A DNA stretch of 64,000 nt from Mesorhizobium koreense (GTDB lineage Bacteria > Pseudomonadota > Alphaproteobacteria > Rhizobiales > Rhizobiaceae). The notes below the pieces were generated by a model. It did no database searches, was not told the origin of the DNA, and was given only the letters and a program-made list of their open reading frames with translations. The position numbers and the translations under genes were made by a program. Position 1 is the first letter of the stretch; each line of letters starts with the position of its first letter. Positions 50,798-59,791 of the stretch are shown piece after piece. Where the stretch lies: NCBI RefSeq assembly GCF_031656215.1, contig NZ_CP134228.1, positions 2,623,001 through 2,687,000 on the forward strand, in the 5' to 3' direction.

Positions 50798-52201
50798 TCA
50801 TTCGCCGTCACGCACTTTCATCACGTGCTCGAGGGTAGAGAAGACGTGACTGTCACTCATCTGCGCCACATTGAAGCGAACGAATGGCGCGGCCGATTGT
50901 AATGTGCTGAACGCATTGCCGGGCGCAAGAATGACCCTACGCTCCATGCAACGTCGCGCAATTACTGTCGAATCGTGTCCATCGGGCAGCCGACACCAAA
51001 GATAGAAACCGCCTCTCGGCATGATCCAGGGCACGATGCCGAGTGCGGCGAGCCGATCCACGGCTTCAGTTCTGGCGTTGGCGAGACGCCGACGCACATC
51101 ATCCATGTGCTTGCGATACGTCCCCCCGGCCAACACGCCGGCAATCAGTCCAGCCGCTATGGGACTGGAGCCGCCGAAGCTCGTGGCGACTTGCAGGTCG
51201 ATCAGTCCTTCGATCCAGTCTGTCCTCGCCGCGATATAGCCGCAGCGCATCGAGGCCGAGAGCGTCTTGGAGAAACTGCCGATCCTGATAACCCGGTTGA
51301 GTCCGTCGAGAATAGCGAGGCGCGGTGACAGTATGGGCTCGAAGTCGGCGAAGATGTCATCCTCGACGATGGTCAGCCCATGGGCGGTGGCCGCGCTTAG
51401 CACCCGATGTGCGGTCTGGGGCGAGATGCTGGCACCGGTCGGATTATGAAGAGCGGAGTTTGTGATATAGAGGCGCGGATTCTCGTCGACCAGCGCTTGC
51501 TCGAAGGCGGATATATCTGGCCCGGTGGGCGTGAACGGAATACCGACGATCTTGACTTGATGCGCGCGAAGCAGCGCATGGAAATTGAAATAGCAGGGAT
51601 CGTCAACGAGAACGGAGTCGCCCGGCCGCAGGAGCAATCGGCAGATCAGGTCGACGGCCTGGGTCCCCGAACCCGTCAGGAGGACCTGATCTGCCGTTGC
51701 CGCAATACCCTGATCCGCGAACTGGCGGATCAGGAGACGGCGCAACTCAAGTGAACCACGCGTGCTGCCATAATCCGACAGCACTGAATCATCGGCCCTG
51801 CTAAGCGCCCTCATCTCTTTTCGAAGTGCGGTATTCGGCATCCAGTCTGAAGGAAGCCATCCACAGCCGGGTTTGAGAACCGATGGGTCGGCATCAAGCG
51901 ACTGCCTCGAAACCCAAAATGGATCAATATCGCGGTCGCGGCGCGGTCCCATCTCGGCCAACGACATGGGCGGGAGATCGGCTCCGGTCACATAAAACCC
52001 CGAACCCGGGCGCGCGCGGATGATCCCCTCCGCTTCGAGGCGGGCGTAAGCCTCGACAACGGTCGATGGCGATACGTTCATGGTCTTGGCGAAGCGACGG
52101 ACCGAGGGCAAACGATCACCCGGAGCAAGCACTCTGTTCGCAATCTTCGTGCGAACAGAACGCATTAGCGCCTCCGTCCGCGTTATTTCGCCATCTGTCA
52201 T
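50798..52201 (-). CDS. MocR/PdxR family regulator (GntR HTH fused to aminotransferase)
   Basis: A 467-residue PLP-dependent transcription factor. Residues 8-75 are a GntR winged helix (LPSVRRFAKTMNVSPSTVVEAYARL), and residues 110-460 a fold-type I aminotransferase domain with SGSGTQAVD near 177, HNPTGA near 252 and the PLP lysine Lys312 in GSFSKTLSASMR. It is divergent from an EamA-type exporter; a 26-bp inverted repeat in the shared region is its probable operator. MocR proteins often control a neighbouring transporter or PLP-related gene, so the EamA gene is the likely target. Confidence 0.92.
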   Translation of the reverse strand: MTDGEITRTEALMRSVRTKIANRVLAPGDRLPSVRRFAKTMNVSPSTVVEAYARLEAEGIIRARPGSGFYVTGADLPPMSLAEMGPRRDRDIDPFWVSRQSLDADPSVLKPGCGWLPSDWMPNTALRKEMRALSRADDSVLSDYGSTRGSLELRRLLIRQFADQGIAATADQVLLTGSGTQAVDLICRLLLRPGDSVLVDDPCYFNFHALLRAHQVKIVGIPFTPTGPDISAFEQALVDENPRLYITNSALHNPTGASISPQTAHRVLSAATAHGLTIVEDDIFADFEPILSPRLAILDGLNRVIRIGSFSKTLSASMRCGYIAARTDWIEGLIDLQVATSFGGSSPIAAGLIAGVLAGGTYRKHMDDVRRRLANARTEAVDRLAALGIVPWIMPRGGFYLWCRLPDGHDSTVIARRCMERRVILAPGNAFSTLQSAAPFVRFNVAQMSDSHVFSTLEHVMKVRDGE

Positions 52202-52217
52202 AGCAAATCTCTACCCG

Positions 52218-52243
52218 CTGTATGGGTTGTTTATGCCATACAG
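52218..52243. promoter_or_regulatory. Inverted repeat, probable MocR operator
   Basis: CTGTATGG and CCATACAG form a perfect 8-bp inverted repeat with a 10-nt spacer, 17 nt upstream of mocR and 81 nt upstream of the EamA gene. A further ATAC half-site (ATCATACTG) follows near 52257. MocR dimers bind paired sites of this kind. Confidence 0.7.
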
Positions 52244-52324
52244 ATTTTGATAATCGTATCATACTGTTTCTGTTCGTTCGAGACTCAAGGCTATAGATGC
52301 TCGTCCTCTGAAAGTGAGGACGGC

Positions 52325-53185
52325 ATGGACAAAAGAACGGCCGGGTGGGGTAGTGGCCTCCTCGGGGTCATCATATTCAGTGGTTCGCTGCCGGCGACAC
52401 GCGTTGCGGTTCGGGACTTTAGCCCAATGTTTCTGACCTCGGCGCGCGCCGGACTAGCCGCCGTGCTTGGTGCTATCTTTCTCTTCGCGCTTCGCCAGCC
52501 CTTGCCTAAGCGGAAGGAGATCCTTCCTCTGGTAATCGTCGCCGTCGGCTGTGTTGTCGGTTTTCCCTTGCTCACCGCCCTCGCGCTCCAACACATCACC
52601 GCCGCTCACTCGATTGTTTTCATCGGCATGTTACCGCTGGCGACCGCAATCTTTGGCGTGGTGCGCGGCGGTGAGCGGCCGCATGCCCCGTTCTGGGTAT
52701 TCTCGATCATCGGCGCGTCGGCTGTCGCGGGTTTCGCCCTCTATGGCAGCGGCGGCGGAACGCTAATCGGCGATCTGCTGATGGTCGCGGCGATCCTCGT
52801 ATGCGGTCTCGGTTATGCCGAAGGCGCCACCCTGTCCCGCCGTCTTGGGGGCTGGCAGGTGATTTCCTGGGCCCTCATCCTATCGCTCCCGATCATTGGT
52901 ATCCTGACCCTGATCACCTGGCCTGAAACACTCAGCAACGTCACGATTCCCGGTTGGATCAGCCTCGCCTATGTTTCAATCTTCAGCATGATGGTGGGCT
53001 TCATCTTCTGGTATCGCGGCCTTGCCCTCGGCGGTATTGCCGGGGTCGGCCAGCTGCAGCTTCTTCAGCCCTTCTTCGGGTTCCTGCTGGCGGCGATCTT
53101 CCTGGGCGAGCCCATCGCCTGGACAATGATTATATCTACCGTGATCGTTGTCGCATGCGTCGCTGGCGCGAAACGCTTTGCCTGA
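52325..53185 (+). CDS. EamA/DMT family transporter
   Basis: A 286-residue inner-membrane protein with ten hydrophobic segments in two EamA halves (LLGVIIFSGSLPATRVAVRDF starts the first; LLMVAAILVCGLGYAEGATLSRRL starts the second). Family members export amino acids or related metabolites. The ATG follows GAGGACGGC; a longer reading upstream would cross the MocR operator. Expression is probably set by the divergent MocR protein. Confidence 0.9.
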   Translation: MDKRTAGWGSGLLGVIIFSGSLPATRVAVRDFSPMFLTSARAGLAAVLGAIFLFALRQPLPKRKEILPLVIVAVGCVVGFPLLTALALQHITAAHSIVFIGMLPLATAIFGVVRGGERPHAPFWVFSIIGASAVAGFALYGSGGGTLIGDLLMVAAILVCGLGYAEGATLSRRLGGWQVISWALILSLPIIGILTLITWPETLSNVTIPGWISLAYVSIFSMMVGFIFWYRGLALGGIAGVGQLQLLQPFFGFLLAAIFLGEPIAWTMIISTVIVVACVAGAKRFA

Positions 53186-53312
53186 GCCTTCCCGGTTATG
53201 ACCTCCTTGTCGCGAAGACAGCTACAAAGGCAAGCGGATCTTCAGTCCGCTTTCATGCTCATCGTTCCGAGAAGCGTGATGTCTCATTACAAATGGAGCC
53301 TTCCAGATTCGA

Positions 53313-54227
53313 TCAGGCGGTGTGACCATTCGAAAGCCAACCCCGGATGAGAGTCTCGCCGAGAGCCTGGCTGATGATGGACGCCAGATGCTCTCCCGTC
53401 GGGCCGATGTCCTTGTTAGCCTTATGAAGCACAAGGCCGAGCTTCGGCAGCGCCGGCAAGCCGTGCGATACAGGGTCCAGTATCCGGATCGATGGCGGCC
53501 ATCCCACTGGTGTCCGGAGGGCGATGCCGAGACCTGCCGCAGTCGCGGCCCAGAGGCCCGCCAGACTGGGGCTGACGAAAGCGACACGCCAGGACAGGCC
53601 CTGGCGGTCGAGGCTCTCGCAGGCAATCGTCCGCAACATGCATGGAGCCTCCAGCGCGGCTAGCGGAAGCGGCTCGCCGCCGTCAGCCTGCCAGTTCAGC
53701 GGCGCGTCGGCGGGACCGAGCCAACACAGCGGCAATGCGGCGAGTGTAGTCGCCGTCGGGCGAGGTATCCCGTCATCCCAGGCCAGCGCCAGATCGAGCC
53801 GGCCAGCCTCGACCATGTCGACCAGGTCCTGGTTGCGTCCGATCCGTCCCTCGATCCGGACCTTGGGATGGGCGCGGGCAAAGCGTCCCAGCACCTGCGG
53901 CAGGACCGTCTCGCCGAAATCCTCCTGAAGGCCGAGCCGGACCCAGCCTTCGAATTCGACGCCGCGCACCGCTGTCACCGCTTCGTCGTTGAGTTCGAGC
54001 AGGCGACGGGCATAAGAGAGCAGTGCCTCGCCGCCGTCCGTAAGGGCGAGACCGCGACCTGACTTGCGCACGAGCGCGACGCCGGCCTGCTCCTCCAGCT
54101 TCTTGAGTTGTGCGCTGACTGCCGAGGTCGAGCGTCCCAGCCGATCGGCGGCCCGCGCGAACGATCCCGCCTCCATGCCGGCGACGAAGCTGCGCAGGGC
54201 GTCCGTGTCGAGATTGGTGATTCGCAT
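53313..54227 (-). CDS. LysR family transcriptional regulator
   Basis: A 304-residue LysR regulator: winged helix at residues 5-62 (LRSFVAGMEAGSFARAADRLGRSTSAVSAQLKKLEE, shown here only by its LysR spacing), then a substrate-binding domain. Of two ATGs 9 nt apart I chose the one spaced 8 nt from CGGGA. It is divergent from the tautomerase gene, and a perfect 19-bp palindrome with an extra half-site lies between them, fitting control of the tautomerase-DUF4865 operon. Confidence 0.92.
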   Translation of the reverse strand: MRITNLDTDALRSFVAGMEAGSFARAADRLGRSTSAVSAQLKKLEEQAGVALVRKSGRGLALTDGGEALLSYARRLLELNDEAVTAVRGVEFEGWVRLGLQEDFGETVLPQVLGRFARAHPKVRIEGRIGRNQDLVDMVEAGRLDLALAWDDGIPRPTATTLAALPLCWLGPADAPLNWQADGGEPLPLAALEAPCMLRTIACESLDRQGLSWRVAFVSPSLAGLWAATAAGLGIALRTPVGWPPSIRILDPVSHGLPALPKLGLVLHKANKDIGPTGEHLASIISQALGETLIRGWLSNGHTA

Positions 54228-54244
54228 CGAAATCATCCCGGTAA

Positions 54245-54282
54245 TCAGGACATATTGTCCTGAATAATTCTATTTTCAGGAC
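54245..54282. promoter_or_regulatory. Palindrome with third half-site, probable LysR operator
   Basis: TCAGGACA-TAT-TGTCCTGA (54245-54263) is a perfect inverted repeat with 8-bp arms. A third half-site TCAGGAC follows at 54276-54282. It lies between divergent lysR and tautomerase genes, 18 nt from lysR, where recognition and activation sites of LysR proteins are expected. Confidence 0.7.
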
Positions 54283-54328
54283 GATAATGTGAGTGCATGG
54301 TGCCGATGTCAACCACGGAGGCAGATCA

Positions 54329-54730
54329 ATGCCCTTCACACGCATCTCGCTACTGGCCGGAAAGTCACCCGACTATCTGGCCGCTATCACCGACAGTCTC
54401 GATCGTGCGATGGTCGAAACATTCGAGGTGCCCGAGACCGATCGCTTCGTCGCCCTTCATCAGCATCAGCCCGGCGAACTGGTCTTCGACCGCAACTACC
54501 GGGGCGGCCCCAGATCGGACGATTTCGTTCTGTTCCACGTCACCACAGGAAGAAATCGCTCCCACGAAACCAAGCAGCGCTTCTACGCGCGTTTGGTCGA
54601 ACGCCTGGCTGCGAAACCTGGAATCCGCCCTGAGGACATAATGGTGATCATCGCCAACTCGACTTTCGAGGACTGGTCGTTCGCCTCCGGCATCTCGGCC
54701 GCTGCATCCACTGAGGAGGGAGTCCGATGA
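54329..54730 (+). CDS. Tautomerase family protein
   Basis: A 133-residue protein of the tautomerase superfamily. It starts Met-Pro (MPFTRISLLAGKSPDYLAAI), so removal of Met would expose the catalytic N-terminal proline. Two beta-alpha-beta units are visible, the second near PEDIMVIIANSTFEDWSFA. Length fits the fused tautomerase_2 type. Its stop overlaps the start of the decayed cupin gene (ATGA). The operon is divergent from lysR. Substrate unknown. Confidence 0.88.
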   Translation: MPFTRISLLAGKSPDYLAAITDSLDRAMVETFEVPETDRFVALHQHQPGELVFDRNYRGGPRSDDFVLFHVTTGRNRSHETKQRFYARLVERLAAKPGIRPEDIMVIIANSTFEDWSFASGISAAASTEEGVR

Positions 54731-54977
54731 GCCGTCCCGACCCTATGCAGAATGCCCATCCAACGGCAATGACAATTCTGCGTTCCGGAACTGGCATCAT
54801 GTACGGCCTCGAAGGTTCGCACCCGGCGAACACCATTGGCACGGTGCTACGCCTGTCACTCCCTTCAGCTACGTCAGCATACAGCCGACGAAAGACGGTA
54901 CAGCAATCTGCTGGATGGAGCCTGTCGAGGACGCTGGCGGCCGGGATGTGATCGCCGTGCAGGAGAAGGTCAAATGA
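54727..54977 (+). pseudogene. Decayed cupin gene (frameshifted and shortened)
   Basis: The frame that starts at the ATG overlapping the tautomerase stop reads MSRPDPMQNAHPTAMTILRS and runs to an early stop at 54951 with no domain. The next frame over, ending at 54977 and coupled by ATGA to the DUF4865 gene, reads FAPGEHHWHGATPVTPFSYV then QPTKDGTAICWMEPVE, the C-terminal half of a single-domain cupin with its PGExHWHGA metal-site motif. The N-terminal half of the cupin, about 50-60 residues, is missing. So a deletion with frameshift has broken a cupin gene between two intact partners. A sequencing error alone would not restore the missing part. Confidence 0.7.
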
Positions 54978-55543
54978 TTGCCAAGCAATATCCGATCCCT
55001 TTGCCCACAGACTATGACATGCAGATCATTCGTCGCCGCGTGGCAGAGAAGGGCGGAACCTTCGATAAGCGTCCCGGCCTGCTGTTCAAGGCATTCCTTA
55101 TCAGCGAACGTGTTCGCGGTGCATCACTCAACCAATATGCACCCTTCTATGTATGGAACGAAACCGAAGCGCTCTGGGATTTTGTCGCGGGCAGTGGGTT
55201 TGATGGCATCATCGAGTCGTTCGGCCGTCCGGCTATACTGACCTGGTTGCCGTTATCGATCGAAATGCGTCAGGGGCTTCGCCGCGACGCCGTGCGATCG
55301 GCCCTACGAGAGGATATGCCGATCCATATCGAGGCCGATCTGCCTAAGCTCAGGAAGGCGCAGATCGATGGATGCAAATCGGCGATGGCCAGCGACCCTG
55401 GAATCGCTTTGCAACTGGTGGCCGCCAACATCGAGCGCTGGTCCATGGTCCGTTTCACGCTACGGTATGACCAGCCGACAGCGACCGCTCCGGGAACTCA
55501 TGCTTATGAAGTGCTGCACCTCTCCGCGCCGGGGCGCGCATGA
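54974..55543 (+). CDS. DUF4865 family protein
   Basis: A 189-residue protein of DUF4865: IPLPTDYDMQIIRRRVAEKG near residue 8, KAFLISERVRGASLNQYAPFY near 38, LWDFVAGSGFDGIIESFGR near 64. No signal peptide or membrane segment, function unknown. It starts within the stop of the decayed cupin frame (ATGA). In other proteobacteria such genes often accompany tautomerase and cupin genes, as here. Confidence 0.85.
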   Translation: MIAKQYPIPLPTDYDMQIIRRRVAEKGGTFDKRPGLLFKAFLISERVRGASLNQYAPFYVWNETEALWDFVAGSGFDGIIESFGRPAILTWLPLSIEMRQGLRRDAVRSALREDMPIHIEADLPKLRKAQIDGCKSAMASDPGIALQLVAANIERWSMVRFTLRYDQPTATAPGTHAYEVLHLSAPGRA

Positions 55544-55573
55544 TGAAGAGGGGAACCACGTCCACCTCTTTCC

Positions 55574-56446
55574 TCAACGGCCAATTCGCAGCAGCGGCTC
55601 CTTCGCGATAACCTGAGAAACGAAATCCATCACGGCTCGGATCGCGGGATTCTTACGCAAATCGCGATGAACCACGAGCCAGACGTCGCGAGAATAATAC
55701 GGCACGCTCTCGTGAATCCGCACGAGGTCGGGATCCTTGTCTCCCAGAAGGCAGGGCAAGCCCGCGACACCCACCTTCGCCCGGACCGCGACAAGATGTT
55801 CGCTGGAATGGGTCAGTTCGCATGCCACCGGGCGCTCGCCGGCGATCCCGAGAAGCCACGATTGTTGGGACATGTCGCCGTAGCTCTGATCCCACGCTAT
55901 GAATTGCCAGTTCTCGGGCCTCGCCAGATGGGGATAGGAGCGATGCGCATAGAGCCCGAACGCCATCGTCCCGAGTTTCCTCATCACGCTACCTGTCTCG
56001 TCGGAACGGCCAAACCGTACGGCAACATCGGCCTCGCGACGGCTGAGCGATACGCGCTGTCCCTGTGCCGAGAGTGAAAGCCTGACGTCAGGGTATTCCG
56101 CGCGGAAGTCGGGCAGCCGTTCAGCCAGGAGATGCGTGACCAGAACCGGCGGTGCGCTTAGCATGACCCGGCCGACAAGCGGAGCGTGGGCGGCTCTGGC
56201 CATCCGCGCGATACCCTGAGCTCCGGCGTCCATCTCGACGGCGCGCTCGAACACCTGTTTGCCGATGCCGGTCAGCCGGCAGGATCGTGGCAGGCGATCA
56301 ACCAGGCGGACATCCAGGTCGGTCTCAAGTTTGGCAAGCCTGCGACTGACCGTGGCATGATCCACCTTCAGGCTGCGGGCGGCGCCTGAAAGCGTCCCGC
56401 TTTGTGCCACCGCCAGGAAATGCCGGACATCTTCCCAATCGACCAT
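55574..56446 (-). CDS. LysR family transcriptional regulator
   Basis: A 290-residue LysR regulator with winged helix at residues 4-62 (WEDVRHFLAVAQSGTLSGAA, LKVDHATVSRRLAKLE) and a LysR substrate-binding domain. It is divergent from a Gfo/Idh/MocA gene, which it probably controls; its 3' end converges on DUF4865. The 141-nt shared gap has no palindrome I would call. Confidence 0.92.
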   Translation of the reverse strand: MVDWEDVRHFLAVAQSGTLSGAARSLKVDHATVSRRLAKLETDLDVRLVDRLPRSCRLTGIGKQVFERAVEMDAGAQGIARMARAAHAPLVGRVMLSAPPVLVTHLLAERLPDFRAEYPDVRLSLSAQGQRVSLSRREADVAVRFGRSDETGSVMRKLGTMAFGLYAHRSYPHLARPENWQFIAWDQSYGDMSQQSWLLGIAGERPVACELTHSSEHLVAVRAKVGVAGLPCLLGDKDPDLVRIHESVPYYSRDVWLVVHRDLRKNPAIRAVMDFVSQVIAKEPLLRIGR

Positions 56447-56587
56447 CTGTGCGGATTCTCAAGGATCACTCGCATATATACCGAATTTCCGCAGATAAGA
56501 AGCGAGAGTATTTTCGTTAGCGAGTGGCGCCGGCAGCCGCGGTGCCGGTCCTGCGATACGCAAATTTCATCAAGGAAAACGAACATC

Positions 56588-57703
56588 ATGGCGGAAGAAC
56601 GCATCAGGGTAGGCATTGTCGGCCTGCAGCCCGGCAGGAGTTGGGCAGCGCGGGCTCACATCCCCGCACTACGCGCGTTGTCTGAAACCTTCGAAATCGT
56701 CGGAGTTGCAAATACGCACAAGGCCAGCGCCGAGGCGGCCGCACGCGAAACAGGACTCTCGCGGGCTTTTGCGGATGTCGCCGAACTGGTTGCGGCGCCG
56801 GAGATCGACATCGTAACCGTCGCGGTCAAGGTGCCACCTCATTTCGAGGTCGTCAAAGCAGCGATCGAGGCGGGCAAGCACGTCTACTGCGAGTGGCCGC
56901 TTGGCAGAAACGTGGCCGAAGCAGAGGAGATGGCAGCGCTAGCCCGAGCCAAGGGTGTCTTGGCCGTGGTTGGTACTCAAGCCCCATTCGCCCCTGAAAT
57001 AGCGTATCTGCGTCAACTGATAGCGGACGGGTTCGTCGGCAAGGTGCTCTCGACCACTCTGGTCGGCAGGGGCGGCGCGGCCCTGGGTGGCGGCAGCATT
57101 CCAGATAAGAGGACGTATGGATATCTGCTCGATCGTGCCAATGGCGCAACGGTGCTGACGATCCCGGTCGGACACACGTTGGCGGCGCTCAGGAGCGTTT
57201 TCGGCGATGTTGCGGAAGTATCGGCAGTGTTGGCCACACGACGGCCGACCGCACTTGCCGTCGATAGCGGCGAGGTTTTGCCGGTGACGGCTCCGGACCA
57301 GGTGCTGGTCAGCGGCGTGTTCGCCAGCGGCGTCCCTGTCTCCATTCATTATCGTGGCGGGCCGTCGCGGGACGGACAAGGCCTGTTCTGGGAGATCCAT
57401 GGCACGGAGGGTGACATTCGGGTTTCGGGTTCCTCCGGCCATACACAGATGGTTCAGCTTTCCCTGTCAGGCGCACATGGAGACGAAAAAACATTTCGGC
57501 CGCTGGAAGTCCCAGCGTCATACCGTTCCGGTTGGCCCGAGGACACCGAGCCTGGGAACGTCGCCCGCGTCTATGCTGCAATGGCCCAAGATCTGCGCGA
57601 GGGCACGCGCACAGCGCCCAGCTTCGAGGATGCCGTGGCTGTGCATCGGGTCATCGCGGCAATCGAGAGATCAGCAGAAAGCGGGAATCGCTCCGCGCTA
57701 TGA
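56588..57703 (+). CDS. Gfo/Idh/MocA family oxidoreductase
   Basis: A 371-residue protein: VGIVGLQPGRSWAARAHIPAL near residue 8, CEWPLGRNVAEAEEM near 98 where the usual EKP is EWP, so the catalytic lysine of that motif is replaced by tryptophan. This subgroup (Gal80-like by its GRSWAARAHIPAL opening) often lacks that lysine and may be regulatory or act on atypical substrates. It stands alone, divergent from LysR. The ATG gives MAEERIRVGIVG; longer readings upstream look non-coding. Confidence 0.85.
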   Translation: MAEERIRVGIVGLQPGRSWAARAHIPALRALSETFEIVGVANTHKASAEAAARETGLSRAFADVAELVAAPEIDIVTVAVKVPPHFEVVKAAIEAGKHVYCEWPLGRNVAEAEEMAALARAKGVLAVVGTQAPFAPEIAYLRQLIADGFVGKVLSTTLVGRGGAALGGGSIPDKRTYGYLLDRANGATVLTIPVGHTLAALRSVFGDVAEVSAVLATRRPTALAVDSGEVLPVTAPDQVLVSGVFASGVPVSIHYRGGPSRDGQGLFWEIHGTEGDIRVSGSSGHTQMVQLSLSGAHGDEKTFRPLEVPASYRSGWPEDTEPGNVARVYAAMAQDLREGTRTAPSFEDAVAVHRVIAAIERSAESGNRSAL

Positions 57704-57873
57704 TTCCGATCAAATAGGGCTGGGTTGAGATGATCCGCACCCTGCTCGCGGGCCTGAATAAACGATACGGTGCATGGAAAGCTATCGCGTCAGGCGTGGT
57801 GAACGCCACTGGGTGGTGAAGCAGGCAGTCCAAGGTCGCCGTGGATACGACGGGATTGCCAAGCACACCCCGG

Positions 57874-58788
57874 CTACTCGATCCCTGGCATCCTTGCTAG
57901 CTGCTCAGCGAGAAATTGAACCAGTAGCCTGACCCGGGAAATGCCCGCGCGCTCAGGGACGATCAGCATGCTTAGTGGCACGGATGGCAGTGAATAGCCA
58001 GGCAGGATCGCCTCGAGCCGGCCTTCGTCCAGGAGGTCCTGCACCAGCCAGCGATGCGCGGGGGCGATGCCGCGTCCGGCGGCAAGAGCCTTCCGCGCGG
58101 CAAGCCCGTGATCGATGCGGAAACGCCCTCCGAACGGCACCGCATGACGTTCTCCGTCTGGCCCCTGCAGGACAAGCGTATCGCTTCCCGCAACGTTCGT
58201 CATCCGGATGCCCTCATGGCCGGACAGATCCTGCGGGGCGGTCGGCCTGCCACGCGCAGCGAGATAGTTCGGCGCAGCAACCAGCAGGCGCTGCGACTGG
58301 CCGAGTGGCCTGAGCTTCATGGAACTATCGGTGAGAGGGCCCAGCCGCAGGGCGATATCCACGCCCTCCCGGACAAGATCGATGCGCTCATCGGTCAGGC
58401 TGAGGTCGACACTGATGTCGGGATAGCGGTCCTGGAAGGCAAAGACCAGCGGACTGACATGCAGGACCCCGAATGCCGCCGTGCAGGAGAGTCGGATCGT
58501 GCCGGAAGGCGCTCCGCGTGCACCCCGCGCTTCGTTGCCGGCCTGCTCCACGAGGCGCAGGATCTGGAGGCAGTTGGCATAGTAGCGGCTGCCTTCGTCA
58601 GTCAGCGTGATGCGCCGGGTGGTCCTTGAGAGCAAAGGCACCCCCACGGCCTCCTCCAACTCCCGCAGATGCCGCGAGACTGTCGACTGTCCGATACCGA
58701 GCTCGCGCCCCACTGCGGAGAGGCTGCCACGATCGGCTATGCGGACGAAGGTGCGCATGCGCTCAAGCGTAACGTGCGATATATCCAT
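57874..58788 (-). CDS. LysR family transcriptional regulator
   Basis: A 304-residue LysR regulator: winged helix near residues 5-63 (MRTFVRIADRGSLSAVGREL, IGQSTVSRHLRELEEAVG), effector domain to the end. An ATG 18 nt upstream is an alternative. It is divergent from the NAD(P)H:quinone oxidoreductase gene, with a 94-nt gap, which suggests control of that gene in response to quinones or electrophiles (inference). The 170 nt downstream, to the Gfo stop, hold no recognisable gene. Confidence 0.92.
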   Translation of the reverse strand: MDISHVTLERMRTFVRIADRGSLSAVGRELGIGQSTVSRHLRELEEAVGVPLLSRTTRRITLTDEGSRYYANCLQILRLVEQAGNEARGARGAPSGTIRLSCTAAFGVLHVSPLVFAFQDRYPDISVDLSLTDERIDLVREGVDIALRLGPLTDSSMKLRPLGQSQRLLVAAPNYLAARGRPTAPQDLSGHEGIRMTNVAGSDTLVLQGPDGERHAVPFGGRFRIDHGLAARKALAAGRGIAPAHRWLVQDLLDEGRLEAILPGYSLPSVPLSMLIVPERAGISRVRLLVQFLAEQLARMPGIE

Positions 58789-58882
58789 ATTTCGGCATAG
58801 TTTCATGCATTATCTATATCTACTGGATGATCTGCGTCTCGGCTAGGTTGAGGATCAGTTTTCAATCGAGGACCGCTGATCC

Positions 58883-59686
58883 ATGAAAGTTCTGCTTGTA
58901 TATGCGCATCCCGAACCCCGCTCGCTGAATGGCGCGCTCCATGACGTCGCTATCAAGGCACTGAAGGCCCAAGGCCATGAGGTGCAGGTGTCGGATCTCT
59001 ATGCCGACGGCTGGAAATCGCAGGTCGATCGCGCCGACTTTCCCCCGCTGGCGCAGGACGAGCGCCTTGTGCCGACCGCCGCCTCCAAGAAAAGCTTCGA
59101 GGCTGGCACCCTTACCGAGGACGTCAAGGCCGAGATCGAGAAGCTTCTGTGGGCCGATGCCCTGATCCTCCAATTCCCCATGTGGTGGTTCGCCATGCCG
59201 GCGATCCTCAAGGGATGGGTCGACCGTGTGTTTGCCTACGGCTTCGCCTATGGCGTTGGCGAGCACAGCGACAGGCGTTGGGGCGATCGCTACGGCGAGG
59301 GCACACTGGCTGGCAGGCGCGCCATGTTGATCGTGACAGCAGGCGGCTGGGAGGAACACTACGCCGACCGCGGGATCAACGGGCCGATTGATGACCTCCT
59401 GTTTCCGATCAACCACGGAATACTCTATTATCCCGGCTACGAAGTCCTACCGCCGTTCGTGGCCTATAGGGTTGATCGTTTCGACAAGAGTGGGTTCGAG
59501 CCTGTCGCCGAACGCTTACGCGAGAGGATGCGCACGCTTTTTACAACCCGGCCCATCCCCTACCGGCAGCAGAATTCCGGCGACTATCTGATCCCAAGCA
59601 TGCAACTTCACCCTGAATTGGGCGATCCGGGCGCGACGGGCTTCACGCTTCATTTGAAGGATGCGGGCAGCGCCATCGAACAATAA
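58883..59686 (+). CDS. NAD(P)H:quinone oxidoreductase (flavodoxin-fold, NQO1/MdaB-like)
   Basis: A 267-residue flavoprotein. FMN/FAD-binding N-terminus VLLVYAHPEPRSLNGALHDVA near residue 3, LILQFPMWWFAMPAILKGWVDRV near 94, TAGGWEEHYADRG near 152, as in NQO1-type enzymes. It reduces quinones by two electrons in the cytosol. Start behind GAGGA. Divergent from a LysR gene, a common arrangement for such enzymes. Confidence 0.92.
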   Translation: MKVLLVYAHPEPRSLNGALHDVAIKALKAQGHEVQVSDLYADGWKSQVDRADFPPLAQDERLVPTAASKKSFEAGTLTEDVKAEIEKLLWADALILQFPMWWFAMPAILKGWVDRVFAYGFAYGVGEHSDRRWGDRYGEGTLAGRRAMLIVTAGGWEEHYADRGINGPIDDLLFPINHGILYYPGYEVLPPFVAYRVDRFDKSGFEPVAERLRERMRTLFTTRPIPYRQQNSGDYLIPSMQLHPELGDPGATGFTLHLKDAGSAIEQ

Positions 59687-59791
59687 GGCAAGGCTGCTTT
59701 TTAGCAGATGAACCAGCCGCCCATAGAGATCCATCTCTTTGGAAACTCAGATCCGAATGACGATTTCGAGCCACATTGGTGCCTTGACCGT

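Noticed and set aside
50654-50902. 82-codon plus-strand frame between the binding protein and mocR
   Set aside because: No ribosome-binding site, no recognisable domain, and its second half is antisense to the end of mocR.
57704-57873. Possible IS or small-protein remnant between the Gfo gene and the third lysR
   Set aside because: No terminal repeats, no transposase-like sequence and only short frames; I see nothing to support a feature.
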